A stretch of 13,448 nt of DNA. Source: Oscillospiraceae bacterium. Its GTDB lineage: Bacteria > Bacillota_A > Clostridia > Oscillospirales > Oscillospiraceae. Below the pieces are notes generated by a model. That model ran no database searches, was not told the DNA's origin, and saw nothing but the letters and a program-made list of their open reading frames with translations. Within the stretch, counting starts at the first letter, position 1. Every line of letters starts with the position of its first letter. A program made the position numbers and the translations under genes. The DNA lies in NCBI GenBank assembly GCA_017396725.1, contig JAFQLA010000030.1:1-13448 (forward strand), written 5' to 3'. Positions 12,780 through 13,448 of this stretch are shown here, one piece after another.

Positions 12780-13202
12780 TTAAATACTCTTGGCCTTTTC
12801 TTCCAGAGAGAAAAGGAGTTTTTTCAGCATTTCCGCCTCTTCGGGAGTAAAATCCTCCAGCAGGGTGCGGTTTACGATCTCGATGGTGTTGCCCAGCTTT
12901 TCCTTGAGTTCAAGGCCGGCGGGAAGGAGACGCACGATAACGCGGCGGCGATCCTCTTCGCAGAAGGTGCGCTGGATGAAATCCTTCGCCTCCATGCGGG
13001 TGATGATGCCGGTGATGGTGGAGGTGTCCAGATGGAGACGCTCAGCCAACATGGAGGGGGTCTGCCCGTCAGTCACCCAAAGGCACTGCAAAAGCGCGTG
13101 CTGGATGGGGGTGATGTCATAGGGCTGGAGCGCGTGCTTAAAGTGAAGAAAAACGGCGTTTTGTGCGTTGGTCAGAAAAAAATTAATGCAATCAAATTTC
13201 AT
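12780..13202 (-). CDS. MarR-family transcriptional regulator
   Basis: Protein of 140 aa. The central winged helix contains ITPIQHALLQCLWVTDG, the HTH MLAERLHLDTSTITGIITRM and the wing FCEEDRRRVIVRLLPAG, and terminal helices serve dimerisation. Such proteins are usually repressors sensing small phenolic or oxidising compounds. ATG at 13202 is chosen because AGAGGA is about 9 bases upstream, while the longer frame (to 13262) has no such site. Convergent with folT and divergent from the gene starting at 13438, which is the likely target along with itself. An IR TATCA / TGATA covers its predicted -10 region. Confidence 0.9.
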   Translation of the reverse strand: MKFDCINFFLTNAQNAVFLHFKHALQPYDITPIQHALLQCLWVTDGQTPSMLAERLHLDTSTITGIITRMEAKDFIQRTFCEEDRRRVIVRLLPAGLELKEKLGNTIEIVNRTLLEDFTPEEAEMLKKLLFSLEEKAKSI

Positions 13203-13296
13203 AAGATCAATCCTCTTCGAATCCTTTTTCAAGTGCGAAGTGGATGGATCTCTTGCGAGCACAGCGCCACTTATATTCGTACTATGTAATGAAAAC

Positions 13297-13326
13297 AGTT
13301 TATCAAATTTTATGATATTTTGTCAA
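13297..13326 (-). promoter_or_regulatory. Promoter and possible operator of the MarR gene
   Basis: Minus-strand TTGACA (13321-13326), 18-base spacer, TAAACT (13297-13302). The inverted repeat TATCA (13301-13305) / TGATA (13313-13317) sits between the boxes and could be a MarR operator for autoregulation. Confidence 0.6.
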
Positions 13327-13378
13327 TGGATTACGTGAAAGCCTTTGGAAAAAGAAGGGAAATGCAAATATACCCATA

Positions 13379-13407
13379 TTGAGAGATAGGGCGGAGTGTG
13401 CTATAAT
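13379..13407 (+). promoter_or_regulatory. Sigma-A promoter of the gene at the window end
   Basis: TTGAGA (13379-13384), 17-base spacer, TATAAT (13402-13407), with start near 13414. Confidence 0.75.
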
Positions 13408-13437
13408 AACGGCAATACATAAGCGGGAGGCAGGGGC

Positions 13438-13448
13438 ATGAGCATCCA
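13438..13448 (+). CDS. Start of a truncated gene
   Basis: Only ATG-AGC-ATC (Met-Ser-Ile) and two more bases are inside the window. It is called because GGGAGG lies 8 bases upstream and a good promoter ends 31 bases before it. Divergent from the MarR gene, so it may be the MarR-controlled target. The product is unknown. Confidence 0.65.

Noticed and set aside
1..13448. CRISPR arrays, insertion sequences, tRNA or rRNA genes, phage genes
   Set aside because: No spaced direct repeats, transposase frames, tRNA-like cloverleafs or rRNA sequences were seen on reading both strands.

Overview
The window looks like chromosomal DNA of an anaerobic Gram-positive bacterium of the Clostridia (Oscillospiraceae-like). 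This is inferred from moderate GC, strong AGGAGG-type ribosome binding sites, sigma-A promoters (TTGNNN-17-TATAAT), many U-tailed intrinsic terminators, a BMP-type ABC transporter, an ECF folate S component behind a tetrahydrofolate-type riboswitch, a DUF1540 Cys-rich protein and an extracytoplasmic lipoprotein rich in free cysteines. The species cannot be named from the sequence alone.

Layout. (1) Positions 3-3928, + strand: the 3' end of a 2-oxoacid dehydrogenase operon. It holds the E2 acyltransferase (5' truncated by the window edge), an ATZ/TRZ-type amidohydrolase, dihydrolipoyl dehydrogenase (E3) and a small ABM-fold protein, closed by a strong terminator. The amidohydrolase between E2 and E3 is unusual. 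(2) 3974-4761, - strand: a GntR/HutC-type repressor with a UTRA ligand domain, reading towards the operon. (3) 4762-5170: a regulatory region with divergent promoters, three copies of a TGTA-S-TACA-like box and a 5' leader with two interleaved inverted repeats. (4) 5171-10028: a complete BMP-family ABC importer (double ATPase, two permeases, lipoprotein). The lipoprotein gene has its own promoter. (5) 10033-10872: an MBL-fold hydrolase with its own promoter, convergent with (6) 10858-11823, - strand: a DUF1540 Cys-rich protein followed by two half-size TauE/SafE membrane proteins. (7) 11906-12774: promoter, THF riboswitch, intrinsic terminator and folT-like ECF S component. (8) 12780-13202, - strand: a MarR regulator, divergent from a gene starting at 13438 that runs off the window.

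How they may work together. The GntR protein probably represses itself and the importer, because TGTA/TACA boxes overlap or follow both promoters. The importer, amidohydrolase and 2-oxoacid dehydrogenase could form a catabolic module that imports a nitrogenous compound, hydrolyses it and oxidises a derived 2-oxoacid. That link is inference from proximity only. The folT unit is independent and is probably switched off by reduced folates through transcription termination.

The most noteworthy signals are the interleaved leader hairpins before the importer, the amidohydrolase inside the E2/E3 operon, the Asp-to-Asn change in the E2 HxxxDG motif, the THF riboswitch and the split TauE/DUF1540 cluster.
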